NCBI RefSeq assembly: GCF_001667505.1
Contig: NZ_LZHZ01000056.1
Location: forward strand, 31,868-95,867
DNA from: Mycobacterium sp. ACS1612
GTDB taxonomy: Bacteria > Actinomycetota > Actinomycetes > Mycobacteriales > Mycobacteriaceae
Direction: 5' to 3'
DNA: 64,000 bases
Of the stretch, positions 17,350-26,032 are shown piece after piece. A program made the translations under genes and the position numbers. The notes beneath the pieces were generated by a model. That model saw nothing but the letters and a program-made list of their open reading frames with translations, did not search any database and was not told the origin of the DNA. The first letter of the stretch is position 1. Each line of letters begins with the position of its first letter.

Positions 17350-19038
17350 ATGGCGAGAAGGCTGCGTGTGGACGTGCGGCTCGCTACCCAGGTGCTGCTG
17401 CTTCAGGTCGCAGTCGTGACGCTCACGCTCGGCATCGCGGGTGGGCTGCTCGCCTTCATGAGTCACGAGCGCCTCGCCGCCCAGTACGAAGACCGGTCAT
17501 TGGACATGGCACGTGCGATCGCGTTTGCCCCGGCGGTGCGCGCCGACGTTGCACGCTACGACGCGACGCCGCTGACACCTGGGCCCGCGCTCACTGCGCA
17601 GTTGGCCGAGGGGCAGCTTCAGCAGTTGGCCACCGAGATCCAGCGGCGCACCGGGGTGCTGTTCGTGGTGATCACCAACAACCAGGGTCTACGACTGTCT
17701 CACCCGAATCGCGACGAGCTCGGGAAACACGTCAGCACCGATCCGTCCGAGGCGCTAGCCGGCCACGAAGTGGTGACGAGGCAGTCCGGCACGCTCGGGT
17801 CGTCGGTCCGCGCGAAAGTGCCGATTCGTGCGCCGAATTCGGATCAGGTGGTCGGCGAGGTCAGCATCGGTATCTCCACCGCGGCCGTCCACCGCCAGCT
17901 GTGGACCGACGTGCGCACGGCGGCCGTCCTGGTCGGCGTGGCACTTCTCATCGGCGTCGTCGGTTCGGTGTTCCTGGCCCGGCGGTGGCGGGGTTTGACG
18001 ATGGGGCTGCAACCCTCTGAGATGGCCGAGTTGATCCGCGGCCAGGCGGCGGTCCTGCACGGAATCGACGAGGGCGTGCTCGCCGTCGACACCAACTGGA
18101 AGACAACGTTTGTCAACGACAAGGCGTGCCGGCTTCTCGAGATCAGCAACGAACCGGGCAACCCGCTGGAAGACGTCGGGCTGACGCAGCGTGTCCTCGA
18201 GGTGTTCAAGTCGGCGGATCCGACGCCGACGCTGGCGACCGTCGGGGATCGGATCGTGGTCGTGTCGGCCCGGCGGGTGGCGCACGAGGGGCGGGATCTG
18301 GGCACCGTCTTGGTGATCCGCGACCGCACCGACGTCGAATCGTTGACCCGCCAACTCGACGCGGTCCAACTGATGAGCACGGTCCTGCGCGCTCAGCGTC
18401 ACGAATTCGCCAACCGACTGCACCTGCTCAACGGCCTGCTGCACAGCGGCCACGTCGACGAGGCCGCGCAGTACGTCGAGGAGTTGTTGGGCTCAGGCCC
18501 GCTGGGTTCGGCGTTGCCGGGCATCGACGCCATCCGCGATGCGTTCCTGCAGGCGTTCCTGGCAGCCAAGGCCGCCGCCGCGCGTGAAGCCGGGGTGACG
18601 CTGACCATCGGCGAGAACACCTGGGTGCCTGGGCGACTCGCGCTGCCGGTCGACGTCACCACCGTGCTCGGCAATCTGCTGGACAACGCCATCTACGCCG
18701 CACGCACCGGCGCCAACAACGTGAAGATAGTGGAAGTCGAACTGCTGCAGGATGGTTCGACACTGCACATCACGGTGGCCGACACCGGGGACGGGATTCG
18801 GCCCGACTTCGTCGAGCATGTGTTCAGCGAAGGCAAGTCGACCAAGCCGGATTCCGGGATACCGGGCGGTCGCGGTATCGGAATGGCGCTGTCCCGACAG
18901 ATCACCCGCGCGCTCGATGGCGACATCCGGTTGTCGAGTCCCGGCAATCCCGACGCGGAGTTGTGCGGCGCAGAGTTCATCGCCCGGTTGCCGGGTGTCA
19001 TGGTGGAGGAGGAAGCCCAATGGGTGGCACAGAATTGA
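17350..19038 (+). CDS. CitA/DcuS-type sensor histidine kinase
   Basis: 562 residues. Helix 1 is about residues 14-36; an extracellular PAS/Cache domain follows (about 40-185, with ITNNQGLRLSHPN typical of di/tricarboxylate sensors), then helix 2 (191-211), a cytoplasmic PAS (about 225-330) and a kinase core. The phospho-acceptor is His351 in RAQRHEFANRLHLLNGLL, then the N box DNAIYAA, DTGDGI and GGRGIGMAL. It probably senses an extracellular carboxylate-like ligand. An alternative ATG at 17302 overlaps the MFS stop, but its extra 16 residues cover the orphan box 1 and look non-coding. It overlaps the response regulator gene by 19 bases. Confidence 0.88.
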   Translation: MARRLRVDVRLATQVLLLQVAVVTLTLGIAGGLLAFMSHERLAAQYEDRSLDMARAIAFAPAVRADVARYDATPLTPGPALTAQLAEGQLQQLATEIQRRTGVLFVVITNNQGLRLSHPNRDELGKHVSTDPSEALAGHEVVTRQSGTLGSSVRAKVPIRAPNSDQVVGEVSIGISTAAVHRQLWTDVRTAAVLVGVALLIGVVGSVFLARRWRGLTMGLQPSEMAELIRGQAAVLHGIDEGVLAVDTNWKTTFVNDKACRLLEISNEPGNPLEDVGLTQRVLEVFKSADPTPTLATVGDRIVVVSARRVAHEGRDLGTVLVIRDRTDVESLTRQLDAVQLMSTVLRAQRHEFANRLHLLNGLLHSGHVDEAAQYVEELLGSGPLGSALPGIDAIRDAFLQAFLAAKAAAAREAGVTLTIGENTWVPGRLALPVDVTTVLGNLLDNAIYAARTGANNVKIVEVELLQDGSTLHITVADTGDGIRPDFVEHVFSEGKSTKPDSGIPGGRGIGMALSRQITRALDGDIRLSSPGNPDAELCGAEFIARLPGVMVEEEAQWVAQN

Positions 19039-19703
19039 CCGTCCTCGTGGTGGACGACGACTTCCGCGTCGCCAACATGCACGCAGGCATCGTCAACGCG
19101 CTGCCGGGTTTCGCCGTGACCACTACCGCGACGACGCTCGCAGCGGCCCGAAAGGCCGAACCTGTCGACCTCGCACTGGTCGACGTCTATCTTCCCGACG
19201 GGTCCGGGATCGACTTCGTCCGCGAGTTGCGCTGCGACAGCATGGTTTTGAGCGCCGCGACGGACGCCCCCACCATCCGCGCCGCCATTGCCGGGGGAGC
19301 GTTGAGCTACCTCGTCAAACCATTCGCTCCCGCCGATCTGGTCGCCCGCCTCTCGGGCTATGCGCGCTACCGCAAGATACTCGCAGGCACCAACCTCGGC
19401 GGCAAAGAAGTGGACTCGGCCATGGATGCCCTGCGTCCGCGCATCGCGCCCGCACCGTCACCTACCGCGGTGGCGTCCCCCACGAAGCAATTGGTGCTGC
19501 AGGCCCTTCGCGCGTCGGGTCAGCCGATGTCCTCGGCGGAGCTGTCCGCAGAGATCGGCGTGTCACGGGCCACTGCGCAACGGTATCTGTCCACCTTGGC
19601 GAACGCCGGCGAGGTCAGGATCCAACTCCGCTACGGCACGACGGGCCGTCCCGAACAGGAATTCGTCGCCGTGGACAAACCACCGAGTCGGCCTTCACGC
19701 TGA
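19020..19703 (+). CDS. CitB/DcuR-type response regulator
   Basis: 227 residues starting at an ATG with GGAGGAGGAA upstream (19005-19014). The receiver domain (1-120) has the acidic pocket Asp12-Asp14, phospho-Asp55 in LVDVYLPDGSG and Lys100 in YLVKPFAP. The C-terminal part carries a winged helix-turn-helix (about 150-200: SSAELSAEIGVSRATAQRYL). This is the usual partner of CitA/DcuS kinases. Being in the operon controlled by one of the five shared promoter elements makes it the best local candidate for the protein that binds them; that is inference. Confidence 0.88.
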   Translation: MGGTELTVLVVDDDFRVANMHAGIVNALPGFAVTTTATTLAAARKAEPVDLALVDVYLPDGSGIDFVRELRCDSMVLSAATDAPTIRAAIAGGALSYLVKPFAPADLVARLSGYARYRKILAGTNLGGKEVDSAMDALRPRIAPAPSPTAVASPTKQLVLQALRASGQPMSSAELSAEIGVSRATAQRYLSTLANAGEVRIQLRYGTTGRPEQEFVAVDKPPSRPSR

Positions 19704-19742
19704 ACTGTCCTGCGGTTCTGGCCCACGTTCGGCCAGCGGGTC

Positions 19743-19783
19743 TTATCGTGAGCCGGTGGAGGGCACGCCTTTTGGCCGCTACC
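19743..19783 (+). repeat. 41-bp duplicated start region of the tandem kinases
   Basis: The 41 bp covering the untranslated TTATCGTGAGCC and the first codons of the kinase gene recur identically at 21726-21766 before the next kinase. The copies are 1983 bp apart. This marks a fairly recent tandem duplication and a possible recombination point. Confidence 0.85.
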
Positions 19784-21672
19784 GCCTGATCGAATTGCTT
19801 GGCCGCGGCGGGATGGGCGAGGTGTGGCGCGCTCACGACACCACCATCGACCGCGTGGTGGCGATCAAGATGCTGCTTCCCCACTACGCCCAGGATCCCG
19901 ACTTCGACAAGCGATTCCGTCGTGAGGCTCGCGCCGCAGCCCGCCTCGACGACCCACATGTCGTGCCGATCTACGACGTCGGAGAGGTCGACGGCCGCCT
20001 CTACGTCGCCATGCGGCTGATCAACGGCACCGATCTGCAAACGGTTCTCAACGCAGGGCCGCTCGAACCCGCCCGCTCCGTCCACATCGTCGATCAGATC
20101 GCGTCGGCGCTGAACAGTGCGCACCGGGCCGGGCTGGTGCACCGCGACGTGAAACCGTCCAACATCCTGCTGGCCGCGAACGACTTCGCCTACCTCATCG
20201 ACTTCGGCATCGCCCGCGGCACCAGCGACACCGCGCTCACCTCGGCGAACACCACGATCGGCACCTGGGCCTACATGGCCCCGGAACGCTTCCGCAGCGG
20301 CGAAATCCAACCCACCTCCGACGTTTACGCGCTGGCGTGCGTGCTCTACGAGTGCCTCACAGGTCACCCGCCCTACCCCGGAGACACCCTCGAACAAGTC
20401 GCCGTCGGCCACATGGTCACCCCGCCGCCGCGCGCCTCGGAAGAGCACCCGACCGTGCCGACGGCGCTGGATCAGGTGATCGCCACGGGGCTGGCCAAAC
20501 AACCCTCCCACCGCTATCCCACCGCCGTCGACTTGGCCGCCGCCGCCCGCCGTGCCGTCGATGACAATCCGCCCGCCGTATGGCAGGACGCCGCACAGAC
20601 TCAGCCGTGGCAACCGAATCAAGTTGTGCCACAGATAGATCCGGCCTATGCAGGGCAAGCGCCACCGTGGCCGCCCTCGCAGCAGCCCGATACCGCCGAA
20701 CCACCGGTGCAACAACCCGCACGCCGCCGCGGCATCGTGATCGGGGCGGTGGCTGCCGTGACATTGCTCGTCCTAGGCGGCGTCATCGCGGCGGCGAACC
20801 TCTCCGGCAACGACAAGCCCGCCCCCGCGCCGAACACCCCGACATCCGTGGCCGCAACACCCAATACCGGACCCTTCACCGGCACCTACCGCGCCGACTT
20901 CGGACCGATCAGCACGCTCGGCGGTGTCGCAGACCCGGGCGGCACGTCGTCGAAGGCGACCTATGGGTTCCGGTCGGTGTGTCGGCCAACGGGATGCGTC
21001 GCCACCGGGTCGCGGCTCAGCGGCGATCCGTCGTTCGCGCCGACGGTGGAGTTCGACGAGGTGAACGGGATCTGGCTGTCAGTGTCCCTCGCCTCACAAC
21101 AGTGCCGGGAGAACTCGCGCGCCGAAAGTTGGCAGGTGTTCAAGCTGCAACCGCAGCCCGACGGCACGCTCACCGGCGAATTCACCGCAACCGCCGGCAA
21201 CTCCTGCTCGGCGAAACACACCGTCACCTTCACCCGCACAGGCGATGTCGACGTCGAGAGCCTGCCCGACCCGGCCAACCTGCTGCCTCGAGTGGTGTCA
21301 CCCGCCGAGGCCCTCTTCGGCCGCTATCACCAGGCGCGCACCTTCACCAACGGGCAGAAGCAGGAGACGGACTTCGTCGTCGCCACCGACTGCCTGCGCG
21401 CGGGCAACCGGTGCATGAGCTTCTTCTACGAATCCTCGGGAATCGTCGAACCTCTGGTGTTCGCCGACGGTTCCTGGTCGTTGGCCACTGACTTCGAGTC
21501 GACCTGTCCGGGCCGAGGCCCGATGCGGGTGAAGAAGACCGGTCAGTACCCCTTGCCCCAACCGCCGCAGAGCCCCATCACGCTTCTCACCGGCCACGGC
21601 AACCAGGAGCAGTCGCAACCCTGCCCGGTCACCATCGTGTTCGACGAAACCTTCACGCGCACCGGCGATTAG
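19756..21672 (+). CDS. receptor Ser/Thr protein kinase (Pkn family), copy 1
   Basis: 638 residues from the GTG at 19756 (VEGTPFGRYRL). Kinase domain 1-265: glycine loop GRGGMGEVW, Lys38, catalytic HRDVKPSN with Asp131, DFG at 149-151, and an activation loop with TSANTTIGTWAYMAPE. A Pro/Gln juxtamembrane region leads to one helix (326-347). The extracellular part is two related units, each ending FTRTGD and each with paired cysteines. It resembles PknF/PknJ-type mycobacterial kinases. It signals from an external cue to cytoplasmic Ser/Thr targets. It lies 52 bp after the response regulator and may be read from that operon. Confidence 0.88.
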   Translation: MEGTPFGRYRLIELLGRGGMGEVWRAHDTTIDRVVAIKMLLPHYAQDPDFDKRFRREARAAARLDDPHVVPIYDVGEVDGRLYVAMRLINGTDLQTVLNAGPLEPARSVHIVDQIASALNSAHRAGLVHRDVKPSNILLAANDFAYLIDFGIARGTSDTALTSANTTIGTWAYMAPERFRSGEIQPTSDVYALACVLYECLTGHPPYPGDTLEQVAVGHMVTPPPRASEEHPTVPTALDQVIATGLAKQPSHRYPTAVDLAAAARRAVDDNPPAVWQDAAQTQPWQPNQVVPQIDPAYAGQAPPWPPSQQPDTAEPPVQQPARRRGIVIGAVAAVTLLVLGGVIAAANLSGNDKPAPAPNTPTSVAATPNTGPFTGTYRADFGPISTLGGVADPGGTSSKATYGFRSVCRPTGCVATGSRLSGDPSFAPTVEFDEVNGIWLSVSLASQQCRENSRAESWQVFKLQPQPDGTLTGEFTATAGNSCSAKHTVTFTRTGDVDVESLPDPANLLPRVVSPAEALFGRYHQARTFTNGQKQETDFVVATDCLRAGNRCMSFFYESSGIVEPLVFADGSWSLATDFESTCPGRGPMRVKKTGQYPLPQPPQSPITLLTGHGNQEQSQPCPVTIVFDETFTRTGD

Positions 21673-21738
21673 CACCTGGGCACACACGAAACGGGCATTC
21701 ACGCCCACGCACCGGGCAGTTGACCTTATCGTGAGCCG

Positions 21739-23628
21739 GTGGAGGGCACGCCTTTTGGCCGCTACCAGCTGCTGGAGTTGCTGGGCCGCGGCGGGATGGG
21801 TGAAGTCTGGCGCGCCAACGACACTGAGATCGGCCGCATCGTCGCGATAAAGATGCTGCTCTCGCACTATGCGAAGGATCCCGACTTCGAGAAGCGCTTC
21901 CTGCGTGAGGCCCGCGCCGCAGGACGCCTGGACGACCCGCACATCGTGCCGATCTATGACGTCGGTGAGATCGACGGCCGCCTCTACGTGACCATGCGCC
22001 TGATCAACGGCACCGATCTGCAGACGCTGCTCGACGCGGGCCCGCTGGATCCCGCGCGGGCGGTGCACATCGTCGAACAGATCGCTTCGGCCTTGAATTG
22101 CGCCCACCAGGCCGGGCTTGTGCACCGCGACGTCAAACCGTCCAACATCCTGCTGGCCGACAACGACTTCGCCTACCTCATCGACTTCGGCATCGCGCGA
22201 AGCGCCTCCGACACCGCGCTGACGTCGGCGAACACCACGATCGGCACCTGGGCCTACATGGCGCCCGAACGTTTCCGCAGTGGCGAGAGCGAACCGGCCT
22301 CGGACGTCTATGCCTTGGCGTGCGTGCTCTATCAATGTCTGACCGGGCATCCGCCCTATCCGGGCGACACCCTGGAACAGGTGGCTGTCGGACACATGGT
22401 CGCGCCACCGCCGCGGCCGTCGGAAGACCACAGCACCGTGCCGACGGCTCTGGACCGTGTCGTCGAGATCGGGCTGGCCAAACAACCCGCCGACCGTTAT
22501 CCCACCACCATCGACATGGCCGCCGCCGCTCAACAAGCGCTGCGCACAGACCCGTTCGGCGCCGCCCACCCGACGCAACCGGCGGCGCTGCAGGCGCCTC
22601 AGCGACCAACCGACGGTGGTGCGCCGACGGCATCGCCGCCCACCGGCAGCAACGGACGGCGCCGAGGCGTCCTGATCGGCGCCCTCGTCGCCGTCGCGGT
22701 GCTGGTCGCCGGCGGCATCATCGCGGCTGTGAACATGTCCGGCAACGACAAGTCGACGGCCGCGACTCCGCCGTCCACCGCCGCACCGAACACGCCGACC
22801 CGCACACCGAATACCGGCCCCTTCACCGGCATCTACCGCGTCGATTTCGGCCGTGCGACGCGGTTGGACGGGGTCGGTGATCCGAACGCAGCGCCGTCGA
22901 CCGGCACCTACGGGCTGCGCTCGGTCTGCCGGCCTGCAGGCTGCGTAGCGACCGCCGCTAAGTTCAAAGGTGACGTCGCATTCGCGCCGACGATGGTGTT
23001 CGATCAGGTCGGGGCAAGCTGGATGGCGGTCGCCCTGGCGCCGAGCCCATGCAAGAACACCACCGTCGACACGTGGCAGGTGTTCACCCTGCAGCCGCAA
23101 CCCGACGGCTCGCTCGCCGGTGAGTTCATTCGGCTCACCGCGAACCAGTGTCAAGAGAAGCGAGCCGTAACCTTCACTCGCACAGGCGATGTCGATGTCG
23201 ACGCCGACTTCAAGGGCTTGCCGGATCCCGCCAAACTATCCCCCCGCGTGGTGTCGCCTGCCGAAGCGTTGCGCGGCCGGTACCGCATCGCGCGCACGTA
23301 CTCGGGCATGGGTACCCAACAGCTCGGCGACTCCGCCGTCACCACCTACTGTCTGCGCGCAGGCGACCGGTGCATGAGCTACTTCTCCGTCGCCGCAGGC
23401 GATCTGCCACTGATCTTCGAAGGCGGGAACTGGACCTGGAAGGACGAGACGGACGGTCCGTGCCCGAACGGCGACATGTCGCACCTGAGCGCCAATGCGT
23501 TGTTCCCGCTGCCGCAGCCACCGCAGAACCCGATCGCAGAACTCAACGGGCAGGGCACGTGGGTGCAGACGGGATCGTGCGCCGTCGACCTCGATATCAC
23601 CGAAACCTTCACGCGCACAGGCGATTGA
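21739..23628 (+). CDS. receptor Ser/Thr protein kinase (Pkn family), copy 2
   Basis: 629 residues, GTG start at the same position as in copy 1. The kinase domain is nearly the same (Lys38, Asp131, DFG at 149-151), with helix 311-332. The extracellular region again has two units ending FTRTGD, but it has drifted more than the kinase part, with different cysteine spacing and loop lengths. It is a tandem duplicate of the preceding gene. Shared kinase domain plus changed sensor domain suggests the two read different or differently presented signals and act on overlapping substrates. It converges with a third kinase four bases after its stop. Confidence 0.88.
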   Translation: MEGTPFGRYQLLELLGRGGMGEVWRANDTEIGRIVAIKMLLSHYAKDPDFEKRFLREARAAGRLDDPHIVPIYDVGEIDGRLYVTMRLINGTDLQTLLDAGPLDPARAVHIVEQIASALNCAHQAGLVHRDVKPSNILLADNDFAYLIDFGIARSASDTALTSANTTIGTWAYMAPERFRSGESEPASDVYALACVLYQCLTGHPPYPGDTLEQVAVGHMVAPPPRPSEDHSTVPTALDRVVEIGLAKQPADRYPTTIDMAAAAQQALRTDPFGAAHPTQPAALQAPQRPTDGGAPTASPPTGSNGRRRGVLIGALVAVAVLVAGGIIAAVNMSGNDKSTAATPPSTAAPNTPTRTPNTGPFTGIYRVDFGRATRLDGVGDPNAAPSTGTYGLRSVCRPAGCVATAAKFKGDVAFAPTMVFDQVGASWMAVALAPSPCKNTTVDTWQVFTLQPQPDGSLAGEFIRLTANQCQEKRAVTFTRTGDVDVDADFKGLPDPAKLSPRVVSPAEALRGRYRIARTYSGMGTQQLGDSAVTTYCLRAGDRCMSYFSVAAGDLPLIFEGGNWTWKDETDGPCPNGDMSHLSANALFPLPQPPQNPIAELNGQGTWVQTGSCAVDLDITETFTRTGD

Positions 23629-23632
23629 GAGG

Positions 23633-25309
23633 TTACGGCGGAAACACCTTCTTGATTGTTCCATCGGGGTTGACCTGCATGTAGCCGGTGCCGGGGGATG
23701 CCGAGTGGATCGCCAGTTCGAGGACCCCGCCTTCGGCGCCCGAGACGATCAGATAGGTCTGGCTGCCGTCGGGAGCACCGAGAGTCTGCGGCGCGCCTGC
23801 CAACAGGCCCGCAACCGCATCTGCGTTGAATGCGCTCAAGTCGGCCAGTACATCGAACGACGATGTCGTGGTGTCCGAGCCCCAACTGCTCCACTGGCCG
23901 CCCCGGTACATGAAGTCCTGTTCGACGTGGCTGTTGGTCGGTGAAACACGCTCGAGCACAGCGTATTCCGGGTAGATCACCAACTGGAATCCCATGGTGT
24001 CCCCGAAGTGGCCACGCATGGTGTCGAGCAGTCCCTTCAACCCGTCTGCGGTCTGCAGCTGTGACGGACCGGTCGGTGTGGATTGAGTCGAGGCCGGCGC
24101 GGAGGTCGTGGCGCTCGGTGCGGTCGAGTTGGTGCTCGGTGGCGAAGGTTTCGTGCTCGGGGCCGACGGCAGCCCCTGTTGGGTCGGCTGGGCCCGCGTG
24201 GTCGGCCGATCGGAGGGACTCCCGTCCGGCCAGATGATGACGGCGACGACCGCGATGACAATGACAGCTGCGATGGCGAGGCCCCCGAGAATCCAGACCG
24301 CCGGATTCTGCCACCATGCGGACGACGACTGGGGCTGCTGCGGGATGCCGGGCGGTGACCACGTCGGGGGCTGTCCGGGTGCGCCGTACTGGGTGGGCGC
24401 GACACTCGCAGCGTGTGTGCGCGGTCCCGTGTCGGGATACGGGACCGGCGCGGGCCAACCCGGCGCCGCGACCGCCGCGGGCGGGCTCTGCGATACGGGT
24501 CCGGCCAGCGCGGCGCGGGCGGCGACCGCCAAATCCTTCGTCGTGGCGTAGCGCTGATCGGGGTCCTTGGCCATGCCGATCGCGATGACCTGGTCCATCT
24601 GCGTCGGGATGCCGGGCTGCATGGTCGAGGGCCGCGGCGGCGGCATCGTGAGGTGGTTGGTGATCTGACGCTCGAGGCTGTCGCCGGGGAACGGTTGGGA
24701 TCCGGTCAGACATTCGTGCAAGACACACGTCAGCGCATAGATGTCGGCGCGGGCGTCGTCGCGGTCGGTGGTGAACCGTTCGGGCGCCATATAAGCCAAC
24801 GTGCCGATCGTGGCGCCCGTGCTCGTCAGTTTGGTCGCGTCGGCGGCGCGGGCGATACCGAAGTCGATGAGATAGGCGAAATCGTCCTCGGTCACCAGGA
24901 TGTTCGACGGTTTGACATCGCGGTGCACCAACCCGATTCGGTGCGCTGCGCCGAGGGCCGCGGCGATCTGCTCGACGATCGAGACGGCTCGCGGCGGCGG
25001 CAGCGGACCGTTGACGACCAGTTCATTGATGGTCTTGCCGTCGATGAGCCGCATCGTGACGTAGAGCCGACCGTCGATCTCACCGAAGTCGTGGATCGGC
25101 ACGATATGCGGTTCGTCCAGGCTGGCCGCGGCCTGTGCTTCGCGGCGGAACCGGGCCTGGTACTGCGCATCGTCGGCGAGGTTCGACGGCAGCACTTTCA
25201 GGGCAACCACCCGGTTCATGGCGGTGTCGTAAGCCTTCCAGACCTCGCCCATTCCGCCGCGGCCCAGCATCTCCACCAACCGATACCGGCCGAACGGGGT
25301 CCCATCCAC
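23633..25309 (-). CDS. receptor Ser/Thr protein kinase (PknE/PknF-like)
   Basis: 558 residues. Kinase domain 1-265 with GRGGMGEVWKAYD, Lys38, Asp131 and DFG at 149-151, then a Pro-rich linker (270-330), helix 337-360, a Ser/Thr/Pro stalk and a C-terminal extracellular domain of about 150 residues without the FTRTGD units of its neighbours. The kinase part is related to them but clearly older. It is transcribed towards the tandem pair. No adjacent substrate gene such as an FHA protein is visible; the MmpS-MmpL operon on its upstream side is a possible target, since mycobacterial kinases phosphorylate MmpLs. Confidence 0.86.
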   Translation of the reverse strand: MDGTPFGRYRLVEMLGRGGMGEVWKAYDTAMNRVVALKVLPSNLADDAQYQARFRREAQAAASLDEPHIVPIHDFGEIDGRLYVTMRLIDGKTINELVVNGPLPPPRAVSIVEQIAAALGAAHRIGLVHRDVKPSNILVTEDDFAYLIDFGIARAADATKLTSTGATIGTLAYMAPERFTTDRDDARADIYALTCVLHECLTGSQPFPGDSLERQITNHLTMPPPRPSTMQPGIPTQMDQVIAIGMAKDPDQRYATTKDLAVAARAALAGPVSQSPPAAVAAPGWPAPVPYPDTGPRTHAASVAPTQYGAPGQPPTWSPPGIPQQPQSSSAWWQNPAVWILGGLAIAAVIVIAVVAVIIWPDGSPSDRPTTRAQPTQQGLPSAPSTKPSPPSTNSTAPSATTSAPASTQSTPTGPSQLQTADGLKGLLDTMRGHFGDTMGFQLVIYPEYAVLERVSPTNSHVEQDFMYRGGQWSSWGSDTTTSSFDVLADLSAFNADAVAGLLAGAPQTLGAPDGSQTYLIVSGAEGGVLELAIHSASPGTGYMQVNPDGTIKKVFPP

Positions 25310-25484
25310 CGGCTAACCATAAAAGGCAGTGGCCTTGGCTGGCAGCAGATCCGCGGTGCGCCGAGGTTCCCAGCAGATTGGCAGCTTGGCGGGTCGCCGC
25401 TGCTGACAGGGCCGGCCGGGCTGTGTTGACGCTGTGCGCGCGGTGCGAATTCTCCTCGGTTCCTGGTAGCGTTTTCACGGCACA

Positions 25485-25503
25485 ATATCAATCTTATTGA
25501 TAT
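25485..25503. promoter_or_regulatory. AT-rich palindrome upstream of mmpS-mmpL
   Basis: Perfect inverted repeat ATATCAAT-CTT-ATTGATAT in the 279-bp divergent region between the kinase (start 25309) and MmpS (start 25589). It is strikingly AT-rich for this genome and lies 85 bp before the MmpS start codon. It looks like an operator, probably TetR or MarR type; no such regulator gene is adjacent. Confidence 0.6.
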
Positions 25504-25588
25504 ACGGCCACACTCGCCGCCGCGCGCGAATGCCGGAAATCGAGCGAGACACGAAGCCTAAGTAGCGGATTTCGGAAGGTGATATCGA

Positions 25589-26032
25589 GTGAGCCCTCGT
25601 TCCGTCGGGAGAACCGCGCTCGCGCGAGCCTGGCTACCGTCGGTGGCCGTCGTCGCCGTCTTGGTGGGTGCGCTGTGCATGTCGAAGGTGCATCAGGCGT
25701 CTGCCCCGGGGCCTGTGCTGACGGTCAACGGCCCGCAGGCGCCCGAAGAGTTCGTGCCCAAGCAACTGACCTATGAACTGGATGGCGACCTCGGCGATGG
25801 AGGGATGCTCGCCTACGTCGACATCGACGGACATCCGCACAAGGTCGACCTCGCGTCGCTGCCGTGGTCGCATACCGAAACCACCACGCTCACCGTCGTC
25901 TCCGGCAGCGTCTCGGCGCAGGTGCACGGAGGTGAGGTGCACTGTCGGATGCTGGTGAATGGTGTTGTCCGCGACGAACAGTCGGCGACACGTCAGGACG
26001 CCGATGTCACCTGCCGAGTGAAATCGGCGTGA
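25589..26032 (+). CDS. MmpS-family membrane protein
   Basis: 147 residues: one N-terminal helix (about 15-33), then a secreted beta-sandwich domain with two cysteines (HCRML and DVTCRV), as in MmpS4/MmpS5. MmpS proteins are accessory subunits of MmpL transporters for siderophores, glycopeptidolipids or drugs. GTG start, with GGAAGG at 25574-25579. Its stop overlaps the MmpL start as GTGA, so the pair is translationally coupled. Confidence 0.85.
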   Translation: MSPRSVGRTALARAWLPSVAVVAVLVGALCMSKVHQASAPGPVLTVNGPQAPEEFVPKQLTYELDGDLGDGGMLAYVDIDGHPHKVDLASLPWSHTETTTLTVVSGSVSAQVHGGEVHCRMLVNGVVRDEQSATRQDADVTCRVKSA

